This document shows, piece by piece, positions 26,701 to 35,042 of a stretch of 64,000 nucleotides of DNA. The position numbers and the translations under genes were made by a program. The notes beneath the pieces were generated by a model, which saw only the letters and a program-made list of their open reading frames with translations, ran no database searches and was not told the DNA's origin. Each line of letters starts with the position of its first letter. Positions within the stretch are counted from its first letter, which is position 1. This stretch comes from Agromyces mariniharenae (GTDB lineage: Bacteria > Actinomycetota > Actinomycetes > Actinomycetales > Microbacteriaceae): contig NZ_VSSB01000001.1 in NCBI RefSeq assembly GCF_008122505.1, positions 294,891 through 358,890 on the forward strand. Reading direction: 5' to 3'.

Positions 26701-27579
26701 GAGTGGCTGCCGCTGCAGAACCTCTCGGAGAACCAGGCCAAGTTCTGGATCTACGACTCGCTGCTCAGCGAGTACGCCGCGATGGGCTTCGAGTACGGCT
26801 ACTCCGTCGAGCGGGCCGACGCGCTCGTGCTGTGGGAGGCGCAGTTCGGCGACTTCGCCAACGGCGCGCAGACCATCGTCGACGAGTTCATCTCCTCGGC
26901 CGAGCAGAAGTGGGGCCAGCGCTCCAGCGTCGTGCTCCTGCTCCCCCACGGCTACGAAGGACAGGGACCCGACCACTCGAGCGCCCGCATCGAGCGGTAC
27001 CTGCAGATGTGCGCCGAGGACAACATGACCGTCGCCCGCCCGTCGACGCCGGCGTCGTACTTCCACCTGCTGCGCCGCCAGGCGTATGCTCGGCCCCGCC
27101 GCCCGCTCGTGGTCTTCACGCCGAAGGCGATGCTGCGACTGCGCGGTGCGACGAGCGAGGTGTCCGACTTCACGAGCGGCCGGTTCGAGCCGGTCATCGA
27201 CGACGCCCGCATCACCGACAAGGCCGCCGTCAAGCGCGCGGTGTTCGTCTCGGGCAAGTTCTACTACGACCTCATCGCCGGGCTCGAGAAGAACCCCAAC
27301 CCCGAGATCGCGGTCGTGCGCCTCGAGCAGTTCTACCCGCTCCCCGCTCGTGAGCTGAAGGCCGTCGCGGACTCGTATCCGAACGCCGAGCTCATGTGGG
27401 CCCAGGAGGAGCCCGAGAACCAGGGCGCCTGGCCGTTCTTCATCATCGAGACGAACAAGCTCGGACCGCGTCCGGTCTCCGTCGTCGCCCGTCCGTCGGC
27501 CGCGTCGCCGGCGACCGGGTCGGCCAAGCGCCACGCCGCCGAGCAGGCCGAGCTGGTGCGCCGGGCGCTCGAGCTGTAG
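23743..27579 (+). CDS. kgd: Multifunctional 2-oxoglutarate decarboxylase / dehydrogenase E1-E2
   Basis: A 1278-residue TCA-cycle protein fusing an E2-type succinyltransferase to a thiamine-diphosphate E1. Residues 1-45 are the E1-like lead ('ANEWLVDEMYEKYVADP'), 60-170 an Ala/Pro-rich linker with no lipoyl domain, about 180-410 the acyltransferase ('TYDHRVIQGAGSGEF', the active-site His motif), and about 430-1278 the E1 ('GMAHRGRLNVL', 'HGDAAMAGQGIV', 'VNINNQVGFTT'). The known system also needs Lpd and lipoylated AceF in trans, with inhibition by GarA; neither is in the window. GTG 23743 is chosen because it gives the actinobacterial 'MSSQLTG' start and has GAGAGG upstream. Confidence 0.95.
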   Translation: MSSQLTGSGSEEKTAGEYGANEWLVDEMYEKYVADPESVDRTWWPVLEHYRQVRAGGDGAATEQAAAPEAAPAEAAAPAPAAEAAPAQAAPAAPAAPAAPQAPASEAAPPAASAAVEPAPATAPSPVIGQAPEARTTSVAPRTAPVPADVPITSPQPVVADAILEDEVVVLKGLPKTLAANMDQSLTVPTATSVRTVPAKLMIDNRIVINNHLRRTRGGKVSFTHLIGWALIQALKEFPSQNVYYTETDGKPAMVKPAHIGLGIAIDIPKPDGTRALLVPAIKRAETMTFNEYLTAYEDLVTRARTNKLTADDFKGATISLTNPGGIGTVHSVPRLMKGQGCIIGAGALEYPAEFQGSSEKTLANLAIGKTITLTSTYDHRVIQGAGSGEFLKKVHELLIGQRDFYEKLFAALRLPYEPIRWAPDISVDIASAIDKTARVQELINSFRVRGHMMADIDPLEYVQRSHPDLDIASHGLTFWDLDREFVTGGFGDKRTALLRDILGVLRDSYCRTIGIEYMHIQDPVQRKWIQGEVERKYEKPSHDEQMRILAKLNEAEAFETFLQTKYVGQKRFSLEGGESVIALLDEILQGAAKEGMDEVAIGMAHRGRLNVLTNIAGKTYGQVFREFEGTQDTRASSGSGDVKYHLGTEGTFTADDGNQVPVSLAANPSHLEAVDGVLEGIVRAKQDRKPIGTFSTLPILIHGDAAMAGQGIVVETMQMSQLRGYRTGGTIHVNINNQVGFTTVPGDARSSIYSTDVAKTIQAPIFHVNGDDPEAVVRVAELAFRYRQEFKRDVVIDLVCYRRRGHNEGDDPSMTQPLMYNLIEAKRSVRKLYTEALVGRGDITEEEYEEAHRDFQDRMERAFAETHAAQTGAIPIIGATESTREPEPASGELETTGVSLDVVHAVGDAFENKPAGFTVHPKIQQLLTKRLDMSRNGKIDWGFGELLALGSLLLEGTPVRLAGQDARRGTFVQRHAVLHDRVNGQEWLPLQNLSENQAKFWIYDSLLSEYAAMGFEYGYSVERADALVLWEAQFGDFANGAQTIVDEFISSAEQKWGQRSSVVLLLPHGYEGQGPDHSSARIERYLQMCAEDNMTVARPSTPASYFHLLRRQAYARPRRPLVVFTPKAMLRLRGATSEVSDFTSGRFEPVIDDARITDKAAVKRAVFVSGKFYYDLIAGLEKNPNPEIAVVRLEQFYPLPARELKAVADSYPNAELMWAQEEPENQGAWPFFIIETNKLGPRPVSVVARPSAASPATGSAKRHAAEQAELVRRALEL

Positions 27580-27594
27580 CCCGACCTCGAACGA

Positions 27595-27628
27595 CGAAGA
27601 GCGGATGCCTCGCGGCATCCGCTCTTCG
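27595..27628. terminator. Bidirectional terminator between kgd and the MMPL gene
   Basis: A perfect 14-bp stem, CGAAGAGCGGATGC (27595-27608) with its complement (27615-27628), closes over a 6-base loop CTCGCG. Because the genes converge it can serve both. The GAAGA/TCTTC flank gives short A and T runs. The right arm plus loop includes the recurrent 11-mer. Confidence 0.75.
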
Positions 27629-27653
27629 CATGTCGGGCGCAGCCCGCGTCCGG

Positions 27654-29930
27654 TCAGGCGCGGTGCACCGGCTCGCGGTGCTCGGCGAGGTCGGCCGCCT
27701 CGGACTCGATCGACTCCACCGCATCGCCCCGCGACGGCTCGGCGGCGCCCGAACGCCACAGCCGCGACGGCCACCAGATCACGCGGCCGAGGTCGTACGA
27801 GAGCGCGGGCACGAGCAGCGACCGCACCAGGAACGTGTCGAGCAGCACGCCGAACGCGACGATGAACGAGATCTGCGCGAGGAACAGGATCGGCAGCACG
27901 CCGAGCGCCGCGAACGTCGCGGCGAGCACGAGACCCGCCGAGGTGATGACGCCGCCGGTCACCACGAGCCCGCGCAGCACGCCGTCGCGGGTGCCGTGCC
28001 GCGCGCTCTCCTCCCGAACCCTGGTCATCAGGAAGATGTTGTAGTCGACGCCGAGCGCGACGAGGAAGACGAAGCCGAACAACGGCACGACGGGATCCGC
28101 ACCGGGGAACCCGAAGACGCCGTCGAAGACGAGCGCCGAGACCCCGAGGGCGGCCGCGAACGAGAGCACCACCGTGCCGATGAGCAGCAGCGGCGCCACG
28201 ATCGCCCGCAGCAGCAGCATGAGGATCACGAGGATCACGGCGAGCACGAGCGGGATGATGAGGTTCCGATCCCGGATCGATGCGTCCTTCGTGTCGAGCG
28301 CCACGGCCGTCGTGCCGCCGACGAGGACGGAGTCCTCGGGCGAGACGTCGGCGAGCTCGGCACGCAGGGTCGCCACGACCTGCTCGGCCGCGTCGGAGTC
28401 GCTCGCGTCGGCGAGTGTGGCATCGAGCTGCACCCGCCCGTCGACGACCGTCGGCTCGCCCGCGGGCGTGCCGGGAGGTCCGAGCGGCTGGATGCCCTCG
28501 TCGGTCACCGGCAGGGAGCCGCTCGGCGAGTCGTCCGACACGACGGCGACGGCCTCGACGCCGTCGGTGGCGAGCAGCACGTCGGCGACCGCCTGCAGGT
28601 CGTCCTCGGGCGCGAAGACCACCGCCGGGGTGCCCGATCCGCCCGGGAAGTGCGCGCTCAGCAGCGCCTGCCCGTCGCGGGCCTGCGACTCGCCGAGCAC
28701 GAACTCGCTCGACGGCACCCCGTCGGCCTTCAGCTGGGTCATGCCGATCGCCATGACGGCGAGCAGCAGCGTCGACGCGATCCACGTGACGCGAGGGCGC
28801 CGCGCGATGAGGCGCGCGACCTTCTGCCACACCCCGCGCCGGCCGACCACGTCGTCCGACTCGACGTGGGCGCCGAACCGCGGCCGCACCGGCCAGAACG
28901 CCGCGCGTCCGGCCCAGAGCATGAGGGCGGGCAGCAGCGTGAGCGAGGCGAGCAGGGCGAACAGGATGCCGATGGCCGACACGGGGCCGAGGATCTTGTT
29001 GCTCGTGAGCTCCGAGACGAGCAGCATGAGCAGCCCGGCGATGACCGTGCCCCCCGACGCGAGGATGGGCTCCCACGATCCGCGCAGTGCGGCCCACGTG
29101 GCGTCCCACTTCCGCTCGTGCACGTGCAGCGCCTCGCGGTATCGAGCGATGTAGAGGAGCGAGTAGTCGGTCGCGGCCCCGATGACGAGGATGAACAGGA
29201 TGCCCTGCGTCTGCCCGTTGAGCACGAGCACGTCGGCACGGGCGAGCGCGACGACCGCGAGCACGGACGCGCAGAGCGCGGTGAGGCTGGTGCCGAGCAC
29301 GATGACGGGCAGCAGGGGCGATCGGTAGACGATCACCAGGATGACGAACACGGCCGCGAACGCGACGAGGAGCAGCAGTCCGTCGATGCCCGCGAAGGCC
29401 GCGACGAGGTCGGTCGTGAATCCGGCCGGTCCGGTCACGGCGGCCTGCAGCCCGTCGCCCGATGTCCCGGCGACGCGGTCGCGCAGCTCGCCGACCACGA
29501 CATCGGTCTCGGCGCCGGCGTCGAGCTGCACGAACACCTCGACGGCCTCGCCGTCGTCGGACGCGACCGGCGGCGAGACCCCGTCGTCGACGACGCCCTC
29601 GACGTCCTGGAAGGCGGCCGCGTCGGCCTCGATCGCACGCTCGTCGGCCGCGGTGATGCCGCCGTCGCGCTCGTACACGACGATCGCGGGGATCACGTCG
29701 GCCGACCGGAACGCCGCCTGGAGGTCCTGCGCCCGCGTCGACTCGGCGTCGGCCGGCAGGAACTGCGCCTGCTCGTTCTCGACGAGGTCGCTGAGCGCCC
29801 CGAACGATGCGCCGCCGGCGCCGAAGGCGCCGAACCAGACGAGGATGAGGACGGCGGGGATCAGGGCCCGCAGCCACGTGGGCACGCGGGAGGGCGTCGA
29901 TTCGGGACGGGTGCGGTTCGAGGGTTCCAT
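27654..29930 (-). CDS. MMPL-family RND-type membrane transporter
   Basis: A 758-residue exporter of the MMPL branch of the RND superfamily, driven by the proton gradient. It has two repeats: helix 1 (about 20-42), a large extracytoplasmic domain (45-185), helices 2-6 (about 190-360), helix 7 near 390, a second outer domain (410-545) and helices 8-12 (about 555-735). 'GAATDYSLLYIARYREAL' and 'ALGVDYNIFLMTRVREE' are the paired Asp-Tyr motifs of helix 4 and 10 used for proton relay. Relatives move lipids or siderophores; the cargo is unknown. ATG 29930 has TAACGT (29939-29944) 8 bases upstream. Confidence 0.88.
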   Translation of the reverse strand: MEPSNRTRPESTPSRVPTWLRALIPAVLILVWFGAFGAGGASFGALSDLVENEQAQFLPADAESTRAQDLQAAFRSADVIPAIVVYERDGGITAADERAIEADAAAFQDVEGVVDDGVSPPVASDDGEAVEVFVQLDAGAETDVVVGELRDRVAGTSGDGLQAAVTGPAGFTTDLVAAFAGIDGLLLLVAFAAVFVILVIVYRSPLLPVIVLGTSLTALCASVLAVVALARADVLVLNGQTQGILFILVIGAATDYSLLYIARYREALHVHERKWDATWAALRGSWEPILASGGTVIAGLLMLLVSELTSNKILGPVSAIGILFALLASLTLLPALMLWAGRAAFWPVRPRFGAHVESDDVVGRRGVWQKVARLIARRPRVTWIASTLLLAVMAIGMTQLKADGVPSSEFVLGESQARDGQALLSAHFPGGSGTPAVVFAPEDDLQAVADVLLATDGVEAVAVVSDDSPSGSLPVTDEGIQPLGPPGTPAGEPTVVDGRVQLDATLADASDSDAAEQVVATLRAELADVSPEDSVLVGGTTAVALDTKDASIRDRNLIIPLVLAVILVILMLLLRAIVAPLLLIGTVVLSFAAALGVSALVFDGVFGFPGADPVVPLFGFVFLVALGVDYNIFLMTRVREESARHGTRDGVLRGLVVTGGVITSAGLVLAATFAALGVLPILFLAQISFIVAFGVLLDTFLVRSLLVPALSYDLGRVIWWPSRLWRSGAAEPSRGDAVESIESEAADLAEHREPVHRA

Positions 29931-30055
29931 CCCGACCGACGTTACGGACGGGTGCCGCCGGCTCACTTCCACCGAAAGACGGAACCGCCCGCCGGTCCTG
30001 CCGCGCGCAACGCGACGCGAGCGGGATGGGCGCTCAGCCGCTCAGGCTCGGGCCC

Positions 30056-30316
30056 TCAGTCGACGAGCAGGACGCCGTGGTCCGACTGGATGTCGCGGAT
30101 GCGCGCGAGCACGACGGTGCGCAGCTCCTCGGGAGCGCTCTCCTTGCAGGCGCGCTGCACGACCTCGGTGATCGCGATGCCGACGCGGTACTCGCCACGG
30201 CAGTCGGCGCAGTTCTCCATGTGCTCGCGGATGTCCGCGGCATCCTCACGGCACAGCTCGTGGTGCAGGTACTCCTCGAGCTCCGCCCGTGCCTTCTCAC
30301 AGCCGCAGTCGGTCAT
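30056..30316 (-). CDS. rsrA: Anti-sigma factor, RsrA/RshA type (zinc thiol switch)
   Basis: Holds SigR inactive until disulfide stress. At 86 residues it has the ZAS signature: His32 in 'EHMENCADC' with Cys36 and Cys39, plus N-terminal Cys4 and Cys6 and Cys22. In RsrA, oxidation of such cysteines releases zinc and frees the sigma factor; that mechanism is inferred from the motif. ATG 30316 overlaps the sigR stop (ATGA at 30313-30316), so expression is coupled and follows the SigR-dependent promoter at 31081-31106. The 125-base gap to the MMPL start downstream shows no obvious terminator. Confidence 0.92.
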   Translation of the reverse strand: MTDCGCEKARAELEEYLHHELCREDAADIREHMENCADCRGEYRVGIAITEVVQRACKESAPEELRTVVLARIRDIQSDHGVLLVD

Positions 30317-30975
30317 CTCGCGCTCCTGGGCATGCTCTGCCTCCTGGTGGTTGGTTGCGCCGTCGCGCCCGCGAACCCCTGCTCGCTGGCGTAGTCGGCG
30401 AGGGACTCGCGAAGCATCCGCCGGCCACGGTGCAGGCGGCTCATCACGGTCCCGATGGGGGTGTTCATCATGTCGGCGATCTCCTGGTAGGAGAAGCCCT
30501 CGACGTCGGCGAAGTACACGGCGAGGCGGAAGTCCTCGGGCAGTGCCTGCAGGGCGTCCTTCACGGCACTGTCGGGCAGGTGGTCGATCGCCTCGGCCTC
30601 GGCCGATCGGCTCGACCGCGCGGTCGTCGACTCGGCTCCGCCGAGCTGCCAGTCCTCGAGGTCGTCGATCGTGCCCTGATAGGGCTCGCGCTGCTTCTTG
30701 CGGTAGCTGTTGATGAAGGTGTTCGTGAGGATGCGGTACAGCCAGGCCTTCAGGTTGGTGCCCTGCTTGAACTGCCCGAACGCGGCGAACGCCTTCACGA
30801 ACGTCTCCTGCACGAGGTCCTGCGCGTCGGCGGGATTCTTGGTCATGCGGAGGGCCGCGGCGTACAGCTGGTCGAGGAACGGCAGCGCCTGCTCCTCGAA
30901 GAGCTCGCCCAGGCTGCGCTCGTCGGCAGGGGTGGCCGCGTCGTCGGACGTGGTCTCGATCTCGTCGCCAGTCAT
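30313..30975 (-). CDS. sigR: ECF sigma factor SigR/SigH
   Basis: Group IV sigma factor for the thiol-oxidative and heat stress response. The 220-residue protein has region 2 near 25-100 ('[19 protein letters not shown]', '[24 protein letters not shown]') and region 4 near 135-200 ('[33 protein letters not shown]' split by its turn, '[12 protein letters not shown]'). These blocks are nearly identical in style to Streptomyces SigR and mycobacterial SigH. ATG 30975 is used; an upstream ATG at 31026 (adding 17 residues) could give a longer form, as reported for Streptomyces SigR. It has an autoregulatory GGAAT-N18-GTT promoter. Confidence 0.95.
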   Translation of the reverse strand: MTGDEIETTSDDAATPADERSLGELFEEQALPFLDQLYAAALRMTKNPADAQDLVQETFVKAFAAFGQFKQGTNLKAWLYRILTNTFINSYRKKQREPYQGTIDDLEDWQLGGAESTTARSSRSAEAEAIDHLPDSAVKDALQALPEDFRLAVYFADVEGFSYQEIADMMNTPIGTVMSRLHRGRRMLRESLADYASEQGFAGATAQPTTRRQSMPRSAR

Positions 30976-31080
30976 CACCGGCCATCCTAGATCGTCTCTC
31001 TCGACGACCGCCGGGCGCTCGAGCATCGCCACCGTCACGCGCACCAACTCCTTCTTTTCTCCTCGGACGCTACTGTTGAT

Positions 31081-31106
31081 AACCGATGCAGATTTCGAGG
31101 TATTCC
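31081..31106 (-). promoter_or_regulatory. SigR-dependent autoregulatory promoter
   Basis: Read on the minus strand, GGAAT (31102-31106) and GTT (31081-31083) are separated by exactly 18 bases, a perfect match to the SigR/SigH consensus. Transcription would start near 31074 and give sigR a leader of about 100 bases. The -35 and spacer lie inside the first seven codons of the divergent aroA gene. Confidence 0.8.
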
Positions 31107-32456
31107 GCACCCGAGTTCGACCCCTACGGCGACAACCGCCAGCAGGAGCCCGACGCGGGGTGGCTCGCGCCGACCGCGACGGCACCGCTCGAGTCGGTCG
31201 TCGCCATTCCGGGATCGAAGTCGCTCACGAACCGCGAGCTCGTGCTCGCCGCCCTCGCCGACGGGCCGTCCACGCTGCACGCGCCGCTCTGGTCGCGCGA
31301 CAGCGAGCTCATGGTCGAGGGGCTCCGTGCCCTGGGCACCCGGTTCGAGCGGATGCCGGGCACCGGCGGATTCGGCGACGACCTCCGCGTCATCCCGGCC
31401 GACGAGCTCCTCGGCTCCACCACGATCGACTGCGGACTCGCCGGCACCGTGATGCGCTTCCTGCCGCCGGTCGCGGCGCTCGCGCTGGGACCGACGACGT
31501 TCGACGGCGACGAGGGCGCCCGGCGTCGCCCCATGGGCGGCTCGATCCATGGCCTGCAGGCGCTCGGCGTCGACCTCGACGACGACGGCCGCGGCGCACT
31601 CCCCTTCACCGTCCACGGCACCGGGCGGGTCGAGGGCGGCGAGCTCGCCATCGACGCCTCGGCCTCGAGCCAGTTCGTGTCGGGGCTGCTCCTCTCCGCG
31701 GCCCGCTTCGAGCGCGGGCTCGACCTCCGGCACACCGGCGAGCGGCTTCCGAGCCTGCCGCACATCGAGATGACGATCGAGACCCTACGCGCACGCCGGG
31801 TCGACGTCGCCAGCCCCGAGCCGGGTCGGTGGGTCGTCGAGCCCGGTGCCATCGCCGCCGTCGACGTGGCGATCGAACCCGACCTGTCGAACGCCGCGCC
31901 GTTCCTGGTGGCCGCGCTCGTCGCCGGCGGACAGGTCACGATCACCGGCTGGCCCGCGCAGACCACGCAGGTCGGCGCGCAGCTCGCCCAGCTCCTCCCC
32001 CGGTTCGGCGCCCGCGTCTCGCTCGACGACGACCGGCTCACCGTGCACGCGCCCGAGCCCGCCGCCGACGGCGGTCGCGGCATCCGGGGCGTCGACCTCG
32101 ACCTCTCGGAGGCGGGCGAGCTCGTGCCGAACCTCGTCGCGCTGGCCGCGTTCGGCGACGGCCCCTCGACGTTCTCGGGCATCGGCCACATCCGCCACCA
32201 CGAGACCGACCGGCTCGCGGCCCTCGCCGCCGAGCTCAACGGCCTCGGGGGCCGGGTCACCGAGCTCGACGACGGGCTGCGCGTCGAGCCCGTCGCGCTC
32301 ACGGGCGGTCCCTGGCGCGCCTACGCCGACCACCGGATGGCCACCACGGGCGCGATCATCGGCCTCGCGGTGCCCGGCGTGGTCGTGGACGACATCGGCT
32401 CCACCTCGAAGACGCTGCCGCAGTTCACGAAGCTCTGGGAGCAGATGCTGGCATGA
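31086..32456 (+). CDS. aroA: 5-enolpyruvylshikimate-3-phosphate synthase
   Basis: Sixth step of the shikimate pathway. The 456-residue protein has the phosphate/PEP motifs '[12 protein letters not shown]' (about 43-54), '[14 protein letters not shown]' (about 115-128, the class I form) and '[14 protein letters not shown]' (about 415). It carries about 30 extra N-terminal residues. A TACTGT element at 31071-31076 could be the -10, 9 bases from ATG 31086, making the mRNA nearly leaderless. It diverges from sigR and its stop overlaps the rsgA start (ATGA), the same order as in mycobacteria. Confidence 0.95.
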   Translation: MQISRYSAPEFDPYGDNRQQEPDAGWLAPTATAPLESVVAIPGSKSLTNRELVLAALADGPSTLHAPLWSRDSELMVEGLRALGTRFERMPGTGGFGDDLRVIPADELLGSTTIDCGLAGTVMRFLPPVAALALGPTTFDGDEGARRRPMGGSIHGLQALGVDLDDDGRGALPFTVHGTGRVEGGELAIDASASSQFVSGLLLSAARFERGLDLRHTGERLPSLPHIEMTIETLRARRVDVASPEPGRWVVEPGAIAAVDVAIEPDLSNAAPFLVAALVAGGQVTITGWPAQTTQVGAQLAQLLPRFGARVSLDDDRLTVHAPEPAADGGRGIRGVDLDLSEAGELVPNLVALAAFGDGPSTFSGIGHIRHHETDRLAALAAELNGLGGRVTELDDGLRVEPVALTGGPWRAYADHRMATTGAIIGLAVPGVVVDDIGSTSKTLPQFTKLWEQMLA

Positions 32457-33490
32457 GCTGGTGGGACGCGGACGACGACGAGGACGAGCCCGAGTACGAC
32501 GAGTCCGACGTGCGCGTGCGTCCCAACCGTCGCGGCAGCCGACCGCGCACCAAGGTGCGCCCCGAGCACGCCGATGCCGTCTCCGGAACCGTCCTCGGCG
32601 TCGATCGCGGGCGCTACGCGGTGCTCGTCGACGAGGGCGAGCCCGACGAGCGCGACATCACGGCCGCCCGGGCGAGCGAGCTGCGCCGCAAGTCGGTGGT
32701 CACCGGCGACCGCGTCGACCTCGTGGGCGACACCAGCGGCGAGCCGGGAACGCTCGCCCGCATCGTGCGGATCGGCGAGCGCTCCACGCTGCTGCGACGC
32801 AGCGCCGACGACACCGACGAGGTCGAGCGCATCATCGTCGCGAACGCCGACCAGATGCTCATCGTCGTGGCCGCGGCGAACCCCGAGCCGCGCATCCGGC
32901 TCGTCGACCGCTACCTCGTCGCGGCGTACGACGCCGGCATCCGCCCCATCCTGTGCATCACGAAGACCGACCTCGCCGACCCCGCGGAGTTCCTCGAGAA
33001 CTTCGCCGGCCTCGACCTCCCGGTGTTCCGCTCGAGCACCGAGCACATGCCGCTCGACGAGATCACGCGCACCCTCATCGGCCATCGCACGGTGTTCGTG
33101 GGGCACTCGGGCGTCGGCAAGTCGACGCTCGTCAACGCCCTCGTCCCCGGCGCCGACCGCGCGATCGGCCGCGTCAACGAGGTGACCGGCCGCGGCCGCC
33201 ACACCTCGTCGTCCACGGTGTCGCTGCGCGTCGAGGGAGCCGGCGGCACCGGCTGGGTCATCGACACCCCGGGCGTCCGCTCGTTCGGCCTCGGGCATGT
33301 GGACCCCGCGAACATCCTCGGCGCATTCACCGACCTCGCGCGCATCGCCGAGGACTGCCCGCGCGGCTGCACCCACCTGCCCGACTCCCCTGATTGCGCC
33401 ATCATCGAGGCGGTGGAGGCGGGCGAGCTCGGCGACACCGGGCGGGCCCGGCTCGACTCGCTGCAGCGGCTGCTCGCGACCTTCGCCTGA
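32453..33490 (+). CDS. rsgA: Ribosome small subunit-dependent GTPase RsgA
   Basis: Circularly permuted GTPase that checks late 30S maturation. The 345 residues begin with an acidic lead (about 1-40), then an OB-fold (about 40-115), then the GTPase motifs in permuted order: 'ITKTDL' (G4) near 165, 'GHSGVGKSTLVN' (G1) near 220, 'DTPGVRSF' (G3) near 272. The C-terminal zinc knuckle 'CPRGCTHLPDSPDC' gives the Cys-Cys-His-Cys set. Start ATG 32453 overlaps the aroA stop, so they are co-translated. Confidence 0.95.
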   Translation: MSWWDADDDEDEPEYDESDVRVRPNRRGSRPRTKVRPEHADAVSGTVLGVDRGRYAVLVDEGEPDERDITAARASELRRKSVVTGDRVDLVGDTSGEPGTLARIVRIGERSTLLRRSADDTDEVERIIVANADQMLIVVAAANPEPRIRLVDRYLVAAYDAGIRPILCITKTDLADPAEFLENFAGLDLPVFRSSTEHMPLDEITRTLIGHRTVFVGHSGVGKSTLVNALVPGADRAIGRVNEVTGRGRHTSSSTVSLRVEGAGGTGWVIDTPGVRSFGLGHVDPANILGAFTDLARIAEDCPRGCTHLPDSPDCAIIEAVEAGELGDTGRARLDSLQRLLATFA

Positions 33491-33569
33491 GCAACGGATG
33501 CCGCGCGCCCGCCTCGTTCGAGGGTGCCCGTCGCACGTCGCACTCAGGGTCGCTGCCTAGCATGGACGG

Positions 33570-34040
33570 ATGACCGAAGCACGTCTCGCCCCCGGCGATC
33601 TCGCTCCCGATTTCACGCTCCACGACCAGGACGACAACCCGATGACCCTCTCCTCGCTGCGCGGCTCGCGCGTGGTGCTGTACTTCTACCCCGAGGCGAT
33701 GACCCCCGGCTGCACCACCGAGGCGTGCGACTTCCGCGACAACCTCAACTCGTTCGCCGGCGCCGGGGTGCGAGTGGTCGGCGTCTCGAAGGACGACGTG
33801 TCGAAGCTCAAGGCCTTCGCCGAGCGCGACCGCCTGAACTACACCCTGCTCTCCGACGCCGACCTCGCCGTGCAGCAGCGCTACGGCGTGTGGGGCGAGA
33901 AGTCGCTCTACGGCAAGGTCGTCGTCGGCAGCATCCGCTCGACCTTCGTCATCGGCGCCGACGGGCGCATCGAGAAGGCCTGGTACAACGTGAAGGCGAC
34001 CGGCCACGTCGCCCGCGTGGGCCGCGAGCTCGGGCTGTAG
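33570..34040 (+). CDS. bcp: Thioredoxin-dependent peroxiredoxin (Bcp/PrxQ)
   Basis: Reduces hydrogen peroxide and alkyl hydroperoxides in the cytosol. In its 156 residues the peroxidatic Cys lies in 'TPGCTTEACDFRD' near residue 48, with the resolving Cys five residues later, the alpha-type PrxQ arrangement. 'LYFYPEAMTPG' is the normal active-site lead. A TAGCAT -10 at 33558-33563 sits 6 bases before ATG 33570, so the mRNA is probably leaderless. I see no GGAAT-N18-GTT here, so direct SigR control is not supported. It converges on a membrane gene with a hairpin between. Confidence 0.93.
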   Translation: MTEARLAPGDLAPDFTLHDQDDNPMTLSSLRGSRVVLYFYPEAMTPGCTTEACDFRDNLNSFAGAGVRVVGVSKDDVSKLKAFAERDRLNYTLLSDADLAVQQRYGVWGEKSLYGKVVVGSIRSTFVIGADGRIEKAWYNVKATGHVARVGRELGL

Positions 34041-34067
34041 CCACCTCGACTCGCGCCTCGTTCCTCC

Positions 34068-34106
34068 CGGCGCCCGGAGCTCGACGTCAGTCGGCGCCGG
34101 GCGCCG
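34068..34106. terminator. Convergent-gene hairpin after bcp
   Basis: CGGCGCCCGG (34068-34077) pairs with CCGGGCGCCG (34097-34106) over 19 bases. It lies between bcp and the convergent membrane gene and overlaps the last six codons and stop of the latter. Confidence 0.4.
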
Positions 34107-34518
34107 ATTCGTGCTCGGGGCGGGTGTAGGCGAGCCGAACCGGGGTCCAGAGCAGCAGCCCGATCACGACGACCGCGGGCACGAGCAGCAGCCAGCCGAC
34201 GTCGGGACGCGCGAACAGCCCCTGGAACGCGCCGACCGCGATCGAGACCTGCAGCACCTGCCACACGATCGCACCGGCCCGCGTCCACGGCGCGCGGCGC
34301 AGCGAGCCGATCGCCACCGCCGAGACCCAGGCCGCACCGACCAGCACGAGCACGATGAGCGCGATCGCGGTGGCGTACGAAGACGGCTGCAGCGCCAGCA
34401 GGTCGACGACCAGCCACACCACGACGGCGATGAGCGCCAGCGCCTCGAGGACGAGGATCGCCGAGACGACCACGAGGGCGACCTTCACGCCTCCTGAAGC
34501 GGATGCCGCGGGCGGCAT
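34087..34518 (-). CDS. Hypothetical four-helix membrane protein
   Basis: A 143-residue protein with four hydrophobic helices (about 10-38, 47-70, 78-100 and 105-125) and a short hydrophilic tail. I do not recognise a named family; small DUF-type membrane proteins of this shape are common in actinobacteria. ATG 34518 is preferred because GAGGGAG lies just upstream and a GATAAC -10 (34549-34554, minus) would start transcription near 34542, which would cut into the alternative GTG 34545 start (152 residues). It diverges from whiB1. Confidence 0.6.
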   Translation of the reverse strand: MPPAASASGGVKVALVVVSAILVLEALALIAVVVWLVVDLLALQPSSYATAIALIVLVLVGAAWVSAVAIGSLRRAPWTRAGAIVWQVLQVSIAVGAFQGLFARPDVGWLLLVPAVVVIGLLLWTPVRLAYTRPEHESAPGAD

Positions 34519-34545
34519 GTCTCCCTCGGCGCGATCCCGATTCAC

Positions 34546-34748
34546 AGGGTTATCCCAAGCACGACTATTGATTCGATCTCTCCGCTATGCGACCATTTAT
34601 GAGGCCGAGTTGATGCTCACAGGGACGTGAGCCGATCAGTCATGATCCTACTTCCCGAGATTCGGCTTTCCCCCTGCAGCACAAGCCCGACTCGGGCTTC
34701 GCGCAATCGTGCGCGTCTGCGAACGAAGTAACCACAAGGAGCATCTCC
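34546..34748. promoter_or_regulatory. whiB1 upstream region with inverted repeats
   Basis: This 203-base region is more AT-rich than its surroundings. It holds GCTCAC-N6-GTGAGC (34615-34632) and a near-perfect palindrome AAGCCCGA-C-TCGGGCTT (34683-34699), then the ribosome site AAGGAG (34736-34741) 7 bases before whiB1. I cannot fix a -35/-10 pair for whiB1. No ORF of note lies here. Confidence 0.45.
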
Positions 34749-34997
34749 ATGGATTGGCGCGACAAAGCCGCCTGCCTCACCGCTGACCCGGAACTCTTCT
34801 TCCCCGTCGGCAACACTGGTCCCGCCGTCGACCAGATCGAGAAGGCGAAGGCTGTCTGCGCCCGGTGCACCGTCACCGAGATCTGCCTCCAGTACGCCCT
34901 CGAGACCGGACAGGACTCGGGCGTGTGGGGCGGCCTCAGCGAGGACGAGCGTCGCGCCCTCAAGCGTCGCGCGGCCCGCGCGCGTCGCGCAGGCTGA
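34749..34997 (+). CDS. whiB1: WhiB1-type iron-sulfur transcription factor
   Basis: An 82-residue WhiB protein. The four cluster ligands are Cys9, Cys37, Cys40 and Cys46 (CxxC spacing 'CARCTVTEIC'), and 'GVWGGLSEDERRALKRR' gives the GVWGG turn followed by the basic DNA-binding tail. Length and sequence style match WhiB1, whose 4Fe-4S cluster reacts with nitric oxide and which binds the housekeeping sigma factor; that role is inferred. As in mycobacteria, it lies next to pdtaS in convergent orientation. The ribosome site AAGGAG supports ATG 34749. Confidence 0.93.
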   Translation: MDWRDKAACLTADPELFFPVGNTGPAVDQIEKAKAVCARCTVTEICLQYALETGQDSGVWGGLSEDERRALKRRAARARRAG

Positions 34998-35003
34998 TCG
35001 CCG

Positions 35004-35021
35004 GCGGGCGGCATCGCCCGC
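35004..35021. terminator. whiB1/pdtaS convergent hairpin
   Basis: GCGGGCG (35004-35010) pairs with CGCCCGC (35015-35021) over a GCAT loop, 6 bases after the whiB1 stop, with a copy of the recurrent 11-mer directly after it (35020-35030). Confidence 0.45.
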
Positions 35022-35042
35022 GCGGCATCCGCCGCACCAGCC

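Noticed and set aside
23518..29877. A 2119-codon open frame on the minus strand across kgd and the MMPL gene
   Set aside because: It is a shadow of kgd: at this GC content the antisense frame lacks stops. Its translation is a low-complexity Arg/Ala/Val/Glu mix with no fold, whereas the plus-strand frame is a full Kgd.
34615..34632. CRP/cAMP site upstream of whiB1
   Set aside because: GCTCAC-N6-GTGAGC has the opposite polarity to TGTGA-N6-TCACA, so it cannot be a normal CRP site, although mycobacterial whiB1 is CRP-regulated.
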